Numbered from the stretch's first letter, positions 1-9,803 are shown. The stretch: DNA of 64,000 nt from Candidatus Frackibacter sp. WG13 (GCF_900114655.1 NZ_FOTT01000008.1:39708-103707), one strand, 5' to 3'. Translations and numbers: made by a program. Notes: generated by a model from the letters alone, not told the origin.

Positions 1-2
1 CA

Positions 3-374
3 ACTCAACTTTCTGGAGGCATGAGACAACGGGTTGCTTTAGCTAGGACATTAGTATTTGAACCAGAAATTCTACTTTTAGATGAACCATTTTCTGCTTT
101 AGATTATCATACTAAATTAGCATTAGAAGACGAAGTCGCCCAAATTCTTCGTGATGAAAAAAAGACAGTAGTCTTAGTTACTCATGATATTGCTGAAGCA
201 ATTGCAATGTCTGATCGTGTATTAGTCTTTACTGAACGACCTGGCAAGGTTAAAGAAGAATATAATATTGATTTAACAATTGATGGAAAATATTCTACTT
301 TTAAGGCACGAGAAGCGTCAGAGTTTAGTAATTACTTTAACTCTATTTGGGAGGAGTTGGATGTTTATGTTTAA
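3..374 (+). CDS. ABC transporter ATP-binding protein, NitT/TauT type (5' truncated by window edge)
   Basis: C-terminal half of an ABC ATPase; the reading frame is already open at the window edge, so the N-terminus with Walker A lies outside. The signature LSGGMRQRVALAR (about 12-50 nt), Walker B ILLLDEPFSALD and the H-loop VLVTHDIAEAIAMSDRV are all present. The spacing and the EAIAMSDRVLVF segment resemble SsuB/TauB/NrtD-like ATPases, which power uptake of nitrate, sulfonates, thiamin precursors or similar compounds. The gene overlaps the following permease by 14 nt, so the two are translationally coupled subunits of one importer. The substrate cannot be told; no periplasmic binding protein is in the window. 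Confidence 0.9.
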   Translation, partial: TQLSGGMRQRVALARTLVFEPEILLLDEPFSALDYHTKLALEDEVAQILRDEKKTVVLVTHDIAEAIAMSDRVLVFTERPGKVKEEYNIDLTIDGKYSTFKAREASEFSNYFNSIWEELDVYV

Positions 375-1209
375 AAGATTGAAGGACATCTATAATGAAG
401 TTCTAACCAAAGGAGCAGTTACTGAGGAACATGGTGAATATTTAAAAAGAATGAGATTAAAGGACTTTAGCATTAAGGTTCTACAATTAATGATTTTAAT
501 AGTATTCACTGTTGGGTGGGAACTAGCAGCTAAATACCGGATTGTTGACCCTTTTATCACAAGTTACCCAACAGAAATCATGAAGACAATTTATAAGATG
601 GCTCTTAATGGTCAATTATTTAAACATGTATGGACTACGGTCTATGAAACCTTAGCCGGCTTTTCTATTGGTGCCGGCTCTGGTTTATTAATTGCTATTA
701 CTCTTTGGTGGTCTGATTATCTTTCCCGTATCTTTGAACCATATATCGTTGTACTTAATGCGTTGCCTAAAATGGCTTTAGGACCAATATTAATTATTTG
801 GCTAGGCAATGGTAGTCAAGCTATTATTGGTATGGCTCTCTTAATTTCGGTAATTGTAACAATTATGATGGTTTATAATGGTTTTCGTGAAACAGATAAG
901 AATAAGGTTAAATTACTTAAAACTTTAGGAGCTAGTAGGTTACAAATATTTAAGAAAGTTGTCTTGCCTGAAAACTTACCAACTATCTTTGCAGCTTTAA
1001 AAGTAAATATAGGGCTTTCATTAGTAGGAACCATTGTTGGAGAATTTCTTGTTTCCCAAGCAGGACTAGGTTACTTAATTGTCTATGGTGGTCAGGTCTT
1101 TAAGTTAAGCTTAGTAATGACCAGTGTAATTATTCTTTCGATTTTGGCTGGAGTACTATATTATCTAATTGTTTGGCTAGAAAAAAGAGTTATTAAATGG
1201 GAGCAATAA
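361..1209 (+). CDS. ABC transporter permease, NitT/TauT (SsuC-like) family
   Basis: About 282 aa. I start it at ATG 361, which follows GGAGG at about 349-353 and lies inside the end of the ATPase gene; an upstream in-frame ATG at 280 has no ribosome site and would overlap the ATPase much further. An N-terminal cytoplasmic stretch is followed by roughly six hydrophobic segments. The binding-protein-dependent permease EAA loop is visible as the segment TLGASRLQIFKKVVLPENLP, which contacts the ATPase. It should form the inner-membrane channel of the importer with the preceding ATPase. It ends 24 nt from a convergent gene with no clear terminator in between. Confidence 0.9.
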   Translation: MFMFKRLKDIYNEVLTKGAVTEEHGEYLKRMRLKDFSIKVLQLMILIVFTVGWELAAKYRIVDPFITSYPTEIMKTIYKMALNGQLFKHVWTTVYETLAGFSIGAGSGLLIAITLWWSDYLSRIFEPYIVVLNALPKMALGPILIIWLGNGSQAIIGMALLISVIVTIMMVYNGFRETDKNKVKLLKTLGASRLQIFKKVVLPENLPTIFAALKVNIGLSLVGTIVGEFLVSQAGLGYLIVYGGQVFKLSLVMTSVIILSILAGVLYYLIVWLEKRVIKWEQ

Positions 1210-1233
1210 GAATATATTTTACTCCCGTATCTT

Positions 1234-2841
1234 TTATTGCAGCTTAAGACCAGGAGCAATTGGGGTGGCGGTTGGTATATCAATTAATACCGGTTGTTGA
1301 GGTTCTTTTGTTTGTTCAAGAATTTCATTTAATTCATTAATACTTGTTGCTCTAAGCCCCTGTGCACCGCATGTTTTTGCTAATTTAACGAAATCTGGGT
1401 TAGTTAAATCAACTTCTTCAGGTTGAAGATTAGCAATAAGCATGCGGTTTTTTTCCATAGATAAGGTGCCATTATTTAAAACTATAATTCTAACTGGTAA
1501 TTGATATCTGACTGCTGTTAAAATCTCTCCTAATACCATGCCAATTCCACCATCACCGATGATACAGGTAACAGGATCTTGAGGACGATTAATTTTAGCG
1601 ACTAAAGCTGCTGGAAGCCCAAATCCCATAGTTCGCCAAGTACCAGAAATTAATATATCTTGGCAATGATTTGCAAAATATTTTCCAAACCAAATAACAT
1701 TATCGCCAGAATCAAGTGCAATAACTTCATTATTTGCTATCTGCTGACTAATAGATTGAATAATTGATTGGGGTGATAAAGGAGGTTCAGTAACTTGAAT
1801 CTTTTCTTCTAGAGATTCCAACCAAGCTTGGTGAGCTTTATTAATTCTTTTCTTCCAGGCTTGCTTATTTTGTTGTGGAATCTCTTTTATTAATGATTGA
1901 AGAGAAAGTTTCAAATCGCCAACAATACCTAAATCAACCGGGTGGGTTGCACCAATATTCTCTTTAATAGCATCAAATTGAATTATTTGTGGTCTTCTAG
2001 GGACATAATCCATTGGCCACCAAGTTGTTCCTAAGGTAATGATTAAATTAGCTTGCCCTAATAACTCTTTTGTTTTTTCATTACCCCCTAATCCTAAGCC
2101 CCCTAAAAGAGAGTTGTTTTTATATTCTATGATACCTTTTGCTGGGAGTGAGTGAATTAAACCAGCATCAATTTTATTAGCAATTTGCTTTAGCTCTGGA
2201 CGACAATTTTTAACTCCACGACCATATAAAATAACTGGTTGAGAAGCTTGTTCTATTCTCTGAACAGCATCTTTAATTAATTCTTGATGTGGGATTTTTT
2301 TCTGTATAAGGTGTGGCGGATATTCCCGAGGTAAAGCATTAGTGTTAGCCTCCCACATGTCCATAGGGATTACTAAATGGCTAACTCCTCCTTTAACAAT
2401 CGACATCGTCATTGCTTTAACTAATAAATCAACTATAGCATCTGGATTAGTAACGATGCTAGAGAAGACAGTGAGGGGTCTAGTTAGTTCTAATTGGTTG
2501 ACAAATTGCTTATAGTTAGTACCAATATTCCAGCTAGGAACTTGACCAGTAATTAAGAGAACAGGGACACGGTCACTATAAGCATCAGCAATACCATTAA
2601 TAATGTTTGCCGTTCCAGGACCGCTATGTGCGACACATACTGCTAATTGATCTCTTAATTTTGCTTCAGCAGAAGCCATCATACCAGCAGTGCTTTCATG
2701 TTTAGTAGTATAAAGCTTAATTGGTGAATCTTTTAAAGCAGAAAATAATCTTAAAATCGTATCACCAGCATAACCATAGATATTACCAACGTTCCATTTG
2801 TTTAACTGTTCAATAAAAATATCAACTAACTTTTTATTCAT
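1234..2841 (-). CDS. Thiamine-diphosphate enzyme, pyruvate oxidase/acetolactate synthase-like
   Basis: About 535 aa, starting at ATG 2841 (MNKKLVDIF), which has GGAGTGA 4-5 nt upstream; the frame stays open for 28 more codons but without a site. Three domains of the POX/ALS family: Pyr domain with the catalytic glutamate E49 (KHESTAGMMASAEAKL), a central Rossmann-like domain, and a C-terminal PP domain with the ThDP/Mg motif beginning GDGGIGM and ending in the paired Asn of VLNN. The family decarboxylates 2-oxo acids; length and PP-domain sequence (GTWRTMGFGLPAAL) best fit PoxB/SpxB-like enzymes. Without an acetolactate-synthase small subunit nearby, a biosynthetic ALS role is less likely. 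FAD binding cannot be judged. It is convergent with the ABC permease and monocistronic. Confidence 0.85.
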   Translation of the reverse strand: MNKKLVDIFIEQLNKWNVGNIYGYAGDTILRLFSALKDSPIKLYTTKHESTAGMMASAEAKLRDQLAVCVAHSGPGTANIINGIADAYSDRVPVLLITGQVPSWNIGTNYKQFVNQLELTRPLTVFSSIVTNPDAIVDLLVKAMTMSIVKGGVSHLVIPMDMWEANTNALPREYPPHLIQKKIPHQELIKDAVQRIEQASQPVILYGRGVKNCRPELKQIANKIDAGLIHSLPAKGIIEYKNNSLLGGLGLGGNEKTKELLGQANLIITLGTTWWPMDYVPRRPQIIQFDAIKENIGATHPVDLGIVGDLKLSLQSLIKEIPQQNKQAWKKRINKAHQAWLESLEEKIQVTEPPLSPQSIIQSISQQIANNEVIALDSGDNVIWFGKYFANHCQDILISGTWRTMGFGLPAALVAKINRPQDPVTCIIGDGGIGMVLGEILTAVRYQLPVRIIVLNNGTLSMEKNRMLIANLQPEEVDLTNPDFVKLAKTCGAQGLRATSINELNEILEQTKEPQQPVLIDIPTATPIAPGLKLQ

Positions 2842-3089
2842 AGAATCACTCCAATTTTCAATTTTTGGTTTTGTTATTCTAGTTCTTATTATTAGCAATA
2901 AAGAGGTATATATTAATATAAACAATCAATAAGTTACTATTTCATTATATAAAGGATAATAGTTTTTAATATAGAAATTAAAATAGTAGGTAATTGATTT
3001 TTATATAAGATCATCAGTGAGAAAAGGAATTAATCTTAAAATGTAGAAAAGAATATTGAGTATGAACTAATAAGGGGAGGATGAATAAG

Positions 3090-4595
3090 ATGAACTTAAC
3101 TTTTATTGTGAGCCCGATTGTGGGTTCAATAATTGGATACTGTACTAACTGGGTAGCAATCAAAATGTTATTTAGACCATTAGAAGAAAAGAGGATTATG
3201 GGGATTAAGGTACCTTTTACCCCGGGAGTAATTCCGAGACGAAGAGGAAAGTTAGCTGAAAGTATTGGTGATACAGTAGGGAGACAGTTATTAACTCCTG
3301 ATGCTTTTCATCGGATGTTACAGGGAGAAGAGATGAAAGGTAAGGTTAGAAAATTCATTCGTGAAAGGATAGAAAGCTTAGAGCAAGAAGAACGAAGCAT
3401 AAATGAACTCTTAACCGAAGTGATTGATGACCCAGATGAAAGAGATAATTTAAAACTTGAATTTAAAAAGCTAATTTCACAGTCAATTGGAGGGCTATTA
3501 GATAATGAAAAGATAGTTGATTTAATTAAAAAAGAGTTAGAAGATATAGATCCTAGCAGAGTAGAAGAGTATTTTAACTCTGATCAATATAAAGAATTAA
3601 GAACGAACTTAGAGGAATTTTTAATAGATAATCTTCATAAAGAAGAGACTAAAGGGCGCTTAAGTGATTTTTTGAAAAAAAAGTTAATGTCTGTCAAAGA
3701 AAGTGAACAGACAATAGGTGATTTATTACCAGAGGGAGTTAAGAAGAGCTTAAAAGAATGGTTAAATGGACAAGGACCAGAATTTGCTGAACAATTAGTT
3801 GAATTTTTAAGTTCAGAGTCTACTAAAGAAAGAATTAATAATAAACTTGAGGGGTACTTAAATAATAATCCATTAATGCAAATGATTGGAGGATTTATAG
3901 ATAAAGAGAAGATAATTAACCAGTTTGTAGATTATGTTGTTAAATTTTTAAATGAACCAGAGAATCAAGTTGAAATAGTAGCACAAGTTGAGAAGTTTAT
4001 TAATTCTACTTTAGATACTAAGGTAGCAAATCTAATAGAAAGAGTAGATGAAGGAAACATAAATGAATTGTCAAATTTTGTCTTAAATAAATTTGGTTCA
4101 AGAGAGATGGTCGATAATCTATTAACAGGACTTGAGAAGTCTATATTAAAGAAAGTTAAGAGCTCTCAAGAATTAAACTCAGAAGAAAAGATTAATATTA
4201 GTGAAGTAATTGGCGATCTAGCAGGTGAGCTGTTGCAGAGCAAATTCGTATTTGATCTGTTAGAATCTTGGGCTTATGCCCAATTGGACAGTTTAGGTAA
4301 TCGTCCAGTGACTTCTTATTTTGATAATTTAGATGGAAGTACAGTTCGTAAGTTAGAAGCAGGAATTTTAGCTAGCTTACAGTATATAGTAGAACATCAC
4401 TTAGGTAGAGTCTTAGCTACTTTAGACTTTAAAGAGATGGTTATTAAAAAAGTCAATAACTTCGATATTTTAGAAGTAGAAGCACTATTATTAAATGTTA
4501 TTGAAACTGAATTAAAAGCCATCACTTGGTTTGGGGCAGTATTAGGATTGATTATGGGATTAATCACACCGCTTATTTCTATGGTAATGGGCTAA
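3090..4595 (+). CDS. DUF445 family membrane protein
   Basis: About 501 aa. The first ATG at 3081 directly abuts the GGGGAGG site, so the second one at 3090 (9 nt after it) is the likelier start. The protein opens with a hydrophobic helix and the family signature IGYCTNWVAIKMLFRP, then has a long charged, helical middle region, and ends in a second hydrophobic helix (AITWFGAVLGLIMGLITPLI). This N- and C-terminal anchoring is typical of DUF445 (YheB-like) proteins. Their biochemical function is not established; in Bacillus-type spore-formers relatives are linked to sporulation or the envelope. It has its own upstream non-coding region of about 250 nt. Confidence 0.85.
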   Translation: MNLTFIVSPIVGSIIGYCTNWVAIKMLFRPLEEKRIMGIKVPFTPGVIPRRRGKLAESIGDTVGRQLLTPDAFHRMLQGEEMKGKVRKFIRERIESLEQEERSINELLTEVIDDPDERDNLKLEFKKLISQSIGGLLDNEKIVDLIKKELEDIDPSRVEEYFNSDQYKELRTNLEEFLIDNLHKEETKGRLSDFLKKKLMSVKESEQTIGDLLPEGVKKSLKEWLNGQGPEFAEQLVEFLSSESTKERINNKLEGYLNNNPLMQMIGGFIDKEKIINQFVDYVVKFLNEPENQVEIVAQVEKFINSTLDTKVANLIERVDEGNINELSNFVLNKFGSREMVDNLLTGLEKSILKKVKSSQELNSEEKINISEVIGDLAGELLQSKFVFDLLESWAYAQLDSLGNRPVTSYFDNLDGSTVRKLEAGILASLQYIVEHHLGRVLATLDFKEMVIKKVNNFDILEVEALLLNVIETELKAITWFGAVLGLIMGLITPLISMVMG

Positions 4596-4690
4596 ATGTT
4601 TGATTCTTAATAAAATAGTTTAGGTACATTGAGAGTATCTTTCGATGTGCTCGATGTAACTTATTCATATTTAAATCATAAAATTATTTG

Positions 4691-4722
4691 ACCACCAGAA
4701 TAGTAACTGGTGGTTTATTCTT
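4691..4722 (+). terminator. Probable hairpin terminator after the DUF445 gene
   Basis: Inverted repeat ACCACCAG (4691-4698) and CTGGTGGT (4707-4714) with an 8-nt loop, followed by TTATTCTT. The T-run is interrupted, so termination may be partial and some transcripts may run into the nuclease pair that begins 25 nt downstream. Confidence 0.5.
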
Positions 4723-4746
4723 AACAATAAGGTAGGTGATAACCAG

Positions 4747-6009
4747 ATGTCTACAATAAAATTCATTCATGCGGCTGATTTACATTTAGGTAGTTCTTTT
4801 CAAGGGGTCAAAGAAGTAGATGAAGACTTACATCAGCTTCTATATAACTCGACTTACCAAGCTTTTAGAAATATAGTTGACTTAGCATTAGAAGAGGAGG
4901 TTGATTTTATATTAATAGCCGGCGACCTCTATGATATAGCTGATATGAATATTCGAGCTCAAATCTTCTGTCAAAGAGAATTAAAGAGGCTAGCAATAGA
5001 AGGGATTCATACTTTTATTGTTCATGGCAATCATGACCATTGTGGTGGGTGGAGAGCAAAGTTAGATTGGCCTGAGGAAGTACACTTCTTTTCTCCAGAT
5101 AAGGTAGAGAAGTTTTCTTTTCTCAAAGATGGGGTTGAGGTAGTAAAAATTCATGGTATTAGCTATTCAGAACGTAACATAAAGGAAAATTACTTACCGA
5201 AGTTTGATATTGATGATGAAACATTATATCATATTGGTCTTTTACATACGAATGTCGATAGTAATAGCAATTATCAAGATTATGCTCCTTGCCGTTTAAG
5301 TGAACTGATTAAAAAAGATTTCGATTATTGGGCTCTAGGTCATATTCATAAAAGACAGGTGCTATATGAAGCTAGTCCAACAGTCATTTACCCAGGAAAT
5401 ATTCAGGGTAGACATCCTAATGAAACAGGAGTTAAAGGGTGTTATTTAGTAGAAATATCAGAAGAAAGAATAGTAGATTATCAATTTATGGCTACTGATG
5501 TTGTTAGATGGTATCAAGAAGAGATAGATTTAACAGGGGTTAATGAAGAACAAGTCCTACTGGACAAGATTCAAACTCGCATTAATGAAATAAAAGAAAG
5601 AGATAAATCAGCAGTAGTTAGATTAAAGGTTAAGGGAAGAACAGAGTTACATAAGAAATTAAAAAAGGATAATTACTGTCAAGAGATCCTATTAGCTTTA
5701 CGAGAGAATTGGCAGCATCGAGATAGATTCTGTTGGCTAGACTCTTTAGAGGTTGCAACTAAGCCTGATGTTGATAAGGAGAGGTTAAGATGTGAAGAGA
5801 CTCTAGTTGGAGACTTTTTACAACTTGCTAAAGAGAGTAGAGAAGATGATCTACTCTTAGATGAATTGAGGAGAGCAATTAAGCAAGTCTACAAGGAAGA
5901 TAATCGGGCAAGCAAGTTATTAAAAGCACCTTCTGATGAACAGTTAAAAGAATTAATTTTAAAAGCAGAAGATTTAGGGCTAGATCTTCTGTTAGAAGGC
6001 GGTGATTAG
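4747..6009 (+). CDS. yhaO: DNA repair exonuclease, YhaO/SbcD-like metallophosphoesterase
   Basis: 420 aa. All calcineurin-like phosphoesterase motifs are visible: ADLHLG (residues 10-15), GDLYD, GNHDH, and the late GHIHK. These bind two Mn2+ ions in SbcD/Mre11 nucleases. The C-terminal third is acidic and helical, as in YhaO, and probably docks on the partner ATPase. The stop is directly followed by the yhaN-like gene (1-nt gap to its ATG), the standard arrangement for SbcDC/YhaON complexes that process DNA ends and hairpins. RBS GGTAGGTGATAACC precedes ATG 4747. Confidence 0.9.
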   Translation: MSTIKFIHAADLHLGSSFQGVKEVDEDLHQLLYNSTYQAFRNIVDLALEEEVDFILIAGDLYDIADMNIRAQIFCQRELKRLAIEGIHTFIVHGNHDHCGGWRAKLDWPEEVHFFSPDKVEKFSFLKDGVEVVKIHGISYSERNIKENYLPKFDIDDETLYHIGLLHTNVDSNSNYQDYAPCRLSELIKKDFDYWALGHIHKRQVLYEASPTVIYPGNIQGRHPNETGVKGCYLVEISEERIVDYQFMATDVVRWYQEEIDLTGVNEEQVLLDKIQTRINEIKERDKSAVVRLKVKGRTELHKKLKKDNYCQEILLALRENWQHRDRFCWLDSLEVATKPDVDKERLRCEETLVGDFLQLAKESREDDLLLDELRRAIKQVYKEDNRASKLLKAPSDEQLKELILKAEDLGLDLLLEGGD

Positions 6010-6010
6010 A

Positions 6011-9000
6011 ATGAGAATTAAGGAATTTCATATAAATGGTTTCGGACTCTTTAATGATTTATATATTAATGATCTTTCCTCAGGATTAGTCTTATTTAGT
6101 GGTAATAATGAAGCAGGAAAAACAACATTAATGTCGTTCATTCGTGCTGTTTTGTATGGATTTCCCCGGGATATTAGTAGTAATAATCGTTATGAGCCCC
6201 TAAATGGTGGCAAACATGGTGGCGCATTAACTTTTCTAGACCAACAAGGGAATGAATATAGAGTCGAAAGAAAAGAAGGACGATTAAGCGCAGGAGAGGT
6301 AGTAGTCTATGGTCCTAATGGGAAGACTGAAGGCGACAAGGCATTAGAAATTTTACTAAGAGGGGTTTCCGAGCAACTTTATAAGACTTTATTCTGTTTT
6401 GGGTTAGATGAGTTACAGAAATTAGAGAACCTACAGCGAGATGAGGTTAATAATTTTATCTATAGTGCCGGAATGAGCAGAGGCACAAGGTCAATAATAG
6501 ATGTTAGAGAAGAATTAGTTGCTAAAAAGGAAGAACTCTATACTCCACGCGGCAGGACTAAACCGGTTATTAAGAATTTGTTAAGTGAACTAGATGACGT
6601 AGAAGAAGAATTACAAGATTTAATGAGATTACCCCAAGAGTATAATCAATATCAAGCAGAGATGGAGAATTTAAAAGAAGAAATTGTCGAAGGTGATAAG
6701 GAGTTAAACAGGATTACAGCAGAGATCGATTGGTTAAGAAAGCTTAAAGATGCCTTAGAGCCTTGGAAGAAGACTAAAATATTGGAAAAAAAGCTATCTA
6801 ACCTGGCTGACATCAATTTCTTTCCCGAAGCAGGAATTGATAGATTAGAAGAGCTAAAAGAAGAGATTGAAGAATTAAAGCAAAGAATAAAGGTCGTTGA
6901 GAAGAAGCGAGAACAGAAAGAGACTGAATTAGGAGTCATTAATATTGATAAACTAATATTAGATAATGATACCGAGATTATCAACTTAAATGAAAATAAA
7001 GAATTATATTTACAGAAACTAGATAGAACTAAAGAGTTAAAGAATGATTTAAAACATGTGCAAAAAGAATATAAAGATGGGTTATCACATTTAGGCTCTA
7101 ACTGGGATGAAAAAAAGATTGATGAGTTTGACTTATCTGTTCAATTTAAAGGTAAAGTAAGGGAATACAAACAAGCATTAGAAGATGCAAAATTGAACTT
7201 AAATCAGATTGAAGCTAGAATTAAAATGCAAAAAAACAATTTGCAGGAAAAGGAATTCGCAGTAGAAAAGTCTAAAGGAAAGATAGAAGAACTTAAAAAG
7301 GATACTTTAAGAGAAGAAGCATTATTACAACAAGAAAATGAACTAGAAAGATTGAAAGAGGTACAAACTAAACTAGAGTTTAAAGAAGAGGTATTAAATA
7401 CTAAAATAGATGAGAGGAAACAATTACAGGATAGACTAAATTACATAATGAACGAAAGAAAAGAAATTGATAATATTCAACAAGAAACAGATTCTTTTAT
7501 TTCAAAGAATAAAGTACTTAGTCTATTCTTAGCAAGTACTGGTTTCTTTGGTTTATGGCAAGCAGATTATATATTAGGTGCAGTGTTAATAGTGATTGCT
7601 TTTATCTTACTATTTATGTTTAAAGAAGAGAAGGATGATAATATTAACTCTAATCTCCAGCATATTGAAAACGAAAGAGAACGCTTAGAAATGCAACTTG
7701 GAGAATTAGACAGAGTGGTTGCAGATTTAAAAGAAGAAATAAATAATTTACAAAAAGAAGTTAAACGAATAATTGGGCAATGGGATATAAATGAAAAAAG
7801 AATTAAAGAGTGGGAAATGAATATTAAGCAAGAACGAAAGAGGTTAGATGAGTTAGAGTTTTTACAAAAAGAGTATTCTGAAAAAGAAGAAGCATATAGA
7901 CGTACTAAACAACAACATAATAATCTAAAAGATAAATTTCTGGCAATAAAGAAGCATTTAAAAGATTTAAAGTTAGAATGGAAGGATTGGTTAAGGAACC
8001 ATAATCTATCTGAGGAGATTAGTCCTGATAATCTATTAGATTTAACTAGAGAAGTAGAGAAGGTAAATGAAAGGCTCAAAAGCAAAAGGAAGATTGAAGA
8101 TAAATTGGATCATTTAGAAAAAGAATTAGAAGAATATCAGACTAAGGTTGGTGACCTAGCAAAGAAGTGTAATCTACATAATAATAAGAATGTAGAGTAT
8201 AAGGTTACAGAACTAATTAATAAATTAAAGGATAATCAAGAACGTCAAGAGCAAAAAGAAGAATTAAAAGAAGAGATAAGCACTTTAGAATTAGAGTTAA
8301 TTAAATTCACAGAGAGTTTGACAAGTAAGAATAAAAAAAAGAATCAGTTATTGAGTCAAGGAGAAGCAGAAGATGAAGAAGAATTCAGAAAGAATGCAAC
8401 TGATTATATTCAACGTCAGAAATTATTAGACGATTTAAGTGAAGAAGATGTAAAGATTAAGACTTTGGTTAAAACTGAAGAGAAAGAAGCTAGATTAGTT
8501 AATGATTTAAATACTTACGATTCATTACAGATTGATCAAAAAAGAGATGAGTTAGAGCAGGCTAAACAAGACTTAAAACAAGAAACTGGAGATAAACAGG
8601 AACGGTTAGGTGAACTAAGAGAAAAGATAACGAATTTAGAATCATCTGATAAATTGATAAGATTGAGAAATAAACAAGAAAGATTATTAACTAAATTAAG
8701 AATCAATACTGAAGATTGGGCTATATATGCTATCTGTGAAAGATTAATAGAAATGGCAAAGGAGAAGTACGAAGAAGAAAGGCAGCCGGCAGTATTAAAA
8801 AGGGCATCAGAATACTTTAGAGTTATGACTAAAGAGAAGTATCAACGGGTCTTAAAGCCATTAGGAGAAGAGGAATTAGAAATAGAAAGGTATGATGGCA
8901 AAAGGTTAACGACCAATGTATTAAGTAAAGGAACTGCTGAACAGCTATACTTAGCTATGCGGATTTCTTTTGTAAGAGAGTACTCTAAAAGAGTAGTACC

Positions 9001-9214
9001 ATTGCCGTTAATAATGGATGATATTCTTGTTAACTTCGACCATGAACGCTTAATGACTACCTTAGAAGTTATCAAACAAGTTGCTAAAGAACAGCAAATT
9101 ATCTTCTTTACTTGTCATTCTCATTTAGTAGAGGTGGTAGAGAAGGTAGTTGAGGACTATCAACATTATAGGTTAGAGTCGGGAGAAGTATTAAATTCGT
9201 CAATTTCTGTTTAA
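6011..9214 (+). CDS. yhaN: AAA/SMC-like ATPase, YhaN family (SbcC-like), with central membrane-like segment
   Basis: About 1067 aa; ATG 6011 chosen over the in-frame GTG 6002, which sits inside the likely ribosome site. Walker A is GNNEAGKTT at residues 31-39; the C-terminal lobe carries the signature LSKGTAEQLYLAMR, Walker B LPLIMDDILVNFD and an H-loop FFTCHSHL. In between lie several hundred residues of heptad-rich coiled coil. At about residues 500-537 the coil is broken not by an SbcC/Rad50 zinc hook (no CxxC) but by two short hydrophobic stretches, a known feature of the YhaN branch suggesting membrane contact. It should form the ATP-dependent partner of the upstream nuclease. DUF2813/AAA_23 type; function in vivo less well known than SbcC. 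Confidence 0.88.
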   Translation: MRIKEFHINGFGLFNDLYINDLSSGLVLFSGNNEAGKTTLMSFIRAVLYGFPRDISSNNRYEPLNGGKHGGALTFLDQQGNEYRVERKEGRLSAGEVVVYGPNGKTEGDKALEILLRGVSEQLYKTLFCFGLDELQKLENLQRDEVNNFIYSAGMSRGTRSIIDVREELVAKKEELYTPRGRTKPVIKNLLSELDDVEEELQDLMRLPQEYNQYQAEMENLKEEIVEGDKELNRITAEIDWLRKLKDALEPWKKTKILEKKLSNLADINFFPEAGIDRLEELKEEIEELKQRIKVVEKKREQKETELGVINIDKLILDNDTEIINLNENKELYLQKLDRTKELKNDLKHVQKEYKDGLSHLGSNWDEKKIDEFDLSVQFKGKVREYKQALEDAKLNLNQIEARIKMQKNNLQEKEFAVEKSKGKIEELKKDTLREEALLQQENELERLKEVQTKLEFKEEVLNTKIDERKQLQDRLNYIMNERKEIDNIQQETDSFISKNKVLSLFLASTGFFGLWQADYILGAVLIVIAFILLFMFKEEKDDNINSNLQHIENERERLEMQLGELDRVVADLKEEINNLQKEVKRIIGQWDINEKRIKEWEMNIKQERKRLDELEFLQKEYSEKEEAYRRTKQQHNNLKDKFLAIKKHLKDLKLEWKDWLRNHNLSEEISPDNLLDLTREVEKVNERLKSKRKIEDKLDHLEKELEEYQTKVGDLAKKCNLHNNKNVEYKVTELINKLKDNQERQEQKEELKEEISTLELELIKFTESLTSKNKKKNQLLSQGEAEDEEEFRKNATDYIQRQKLLDDLSEEDVKIKTLVKTEEKEARLVNDLNTYDSLQIDQKRDELEQAKQDLKQETGDKQERLGELREKITNLESSDKLIRLRNKQERLLTKLRINTEDWAIYAICERLIEMAKEKYEEERQPAVLKRASEYFRVMTKEKYQRVLKPLGEEELEIERYDGKRLTTNVLSKGTAEQLYLAMRISFVREYSKRVVPLPLIMDDILVNFDHERLMTTLEVIKQVAKEQQIIFFTCHSHLVEVVEKVVEDYQHYRLESGEVLNSSISV

Positions 9215-9217
9215 AGC

Positions 9218-9348
9218 CAATCATAGTTTGATATTAAATTAAGTATAATTAAGCAAATTTCATAATCAGATTTTAAGCACAATTAATATAGAATCTTTGG
9301 GTGTGAGCAATTAATTATGCAGGATTATTATTTATCAAACTATGATTG
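9218..9348. repeat. 131-bp segment bounded by a perfect 16-bp inverted repeat
   Basis: CAATCATAGTTTGATA at 9218-9233 is exactly repeated in inverse at 9333-9348, with 99 bp of AT-rich sequence between. It fills the whole space between two convergent genes: the left arm starts 3 nt after the yhaN-like stop and the right arm ends 8 nt before the stop of the membrane-protein gene. Either a bidirectional terminator with a long loop or a small MITE-like element; no clear target-site duplication is visible. Confidence 0.6.
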
Positions 9349-9356
9349 AATATTAT

Positions 9357-9644
9357 TTATTGTTCACGAATTATCTTTAAAACATCTCTAACTTTATCAT
9401 GGTCGTAATTTCTAAGTAACTTTAAAGTTATCTTTCTATAAATTGTCTTTTCGTAACGACTAAATAAGACTGAAAAACCTAACCAACCAAACAAGCCACT
9501 AAGAAATGCCCATTCGTATGCTCCATAGATAATAAAACTAACCATAGCTGAGGAAGCAAGCATTCCGATAAAGAATGATATCAAATTTACTAATTCGTGC
9601 CCAAAATGAACTTTGCTAATGAGTCTACTTAAGCCTTTAAACAT
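9357..9644 (-). CDS. Small membrane protein of unknown function
   Basis: 95 aa. Not recognised as a named family. A short basic/amphipathic N-terminus is followed by two hydrophobic segments (about residues 19-45 and 47-62), then a basic C-terminal tail rich in Lys/Arg that should be cytoplasmic. A good ribosome site (GGTGGTGA, 5 nt before ATG 9644 on the minus strand) supports translation. It is divergent from the lipid-kinase gene and monocistronic. Confidence 0.65.
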   Translation of the reverse strand: MFKGLSRLISKVHFGHELVNLISFFIGMLASSAMVSFIIYGAYEWAFLSGLFGWLGFSVLFSRYEKTIYRKITLKLLRNYDHDKVRDVLKIIREQ

Positions 9645-9659
9645 TACTATTCACCACCT

Positions 9660-9676
9660 TACGAAGATTCTTCGTA
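9660..9676. promoter_or_regulatory. Palindrome in divergent intergenic region
   Basis: TACGAAG-ATT-CTTCGTA is a perfect 7-bp dyad just upstream of the ribosome site of the small membrane-protein gene and in the shared 160-bp region with the divergent lipid kinase. It could be an operator or the leader hairpin of the minus-strand mRNA; no T-run follows on either strand. Confidence 0.35.
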
Positions 9677-9803
9677 GTCGTATAAAGTCTTCTATGTAAA
9701 TGATAAAAATCCTTTAATTTAATAGTTATTCTTAAAATTATTAATTATGCAAAAGCTTTATATGTTGTAAGATGGAGGAGATAATTAAGGAGGAGTGATA
9801 GAG

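Noticed and set aside
7567..8085. Long minus-strand frame inside the yhaN-like gene
   Set aside because: Ser/Leu-rich shadow of a coiled-coil gene, no ribosome site.
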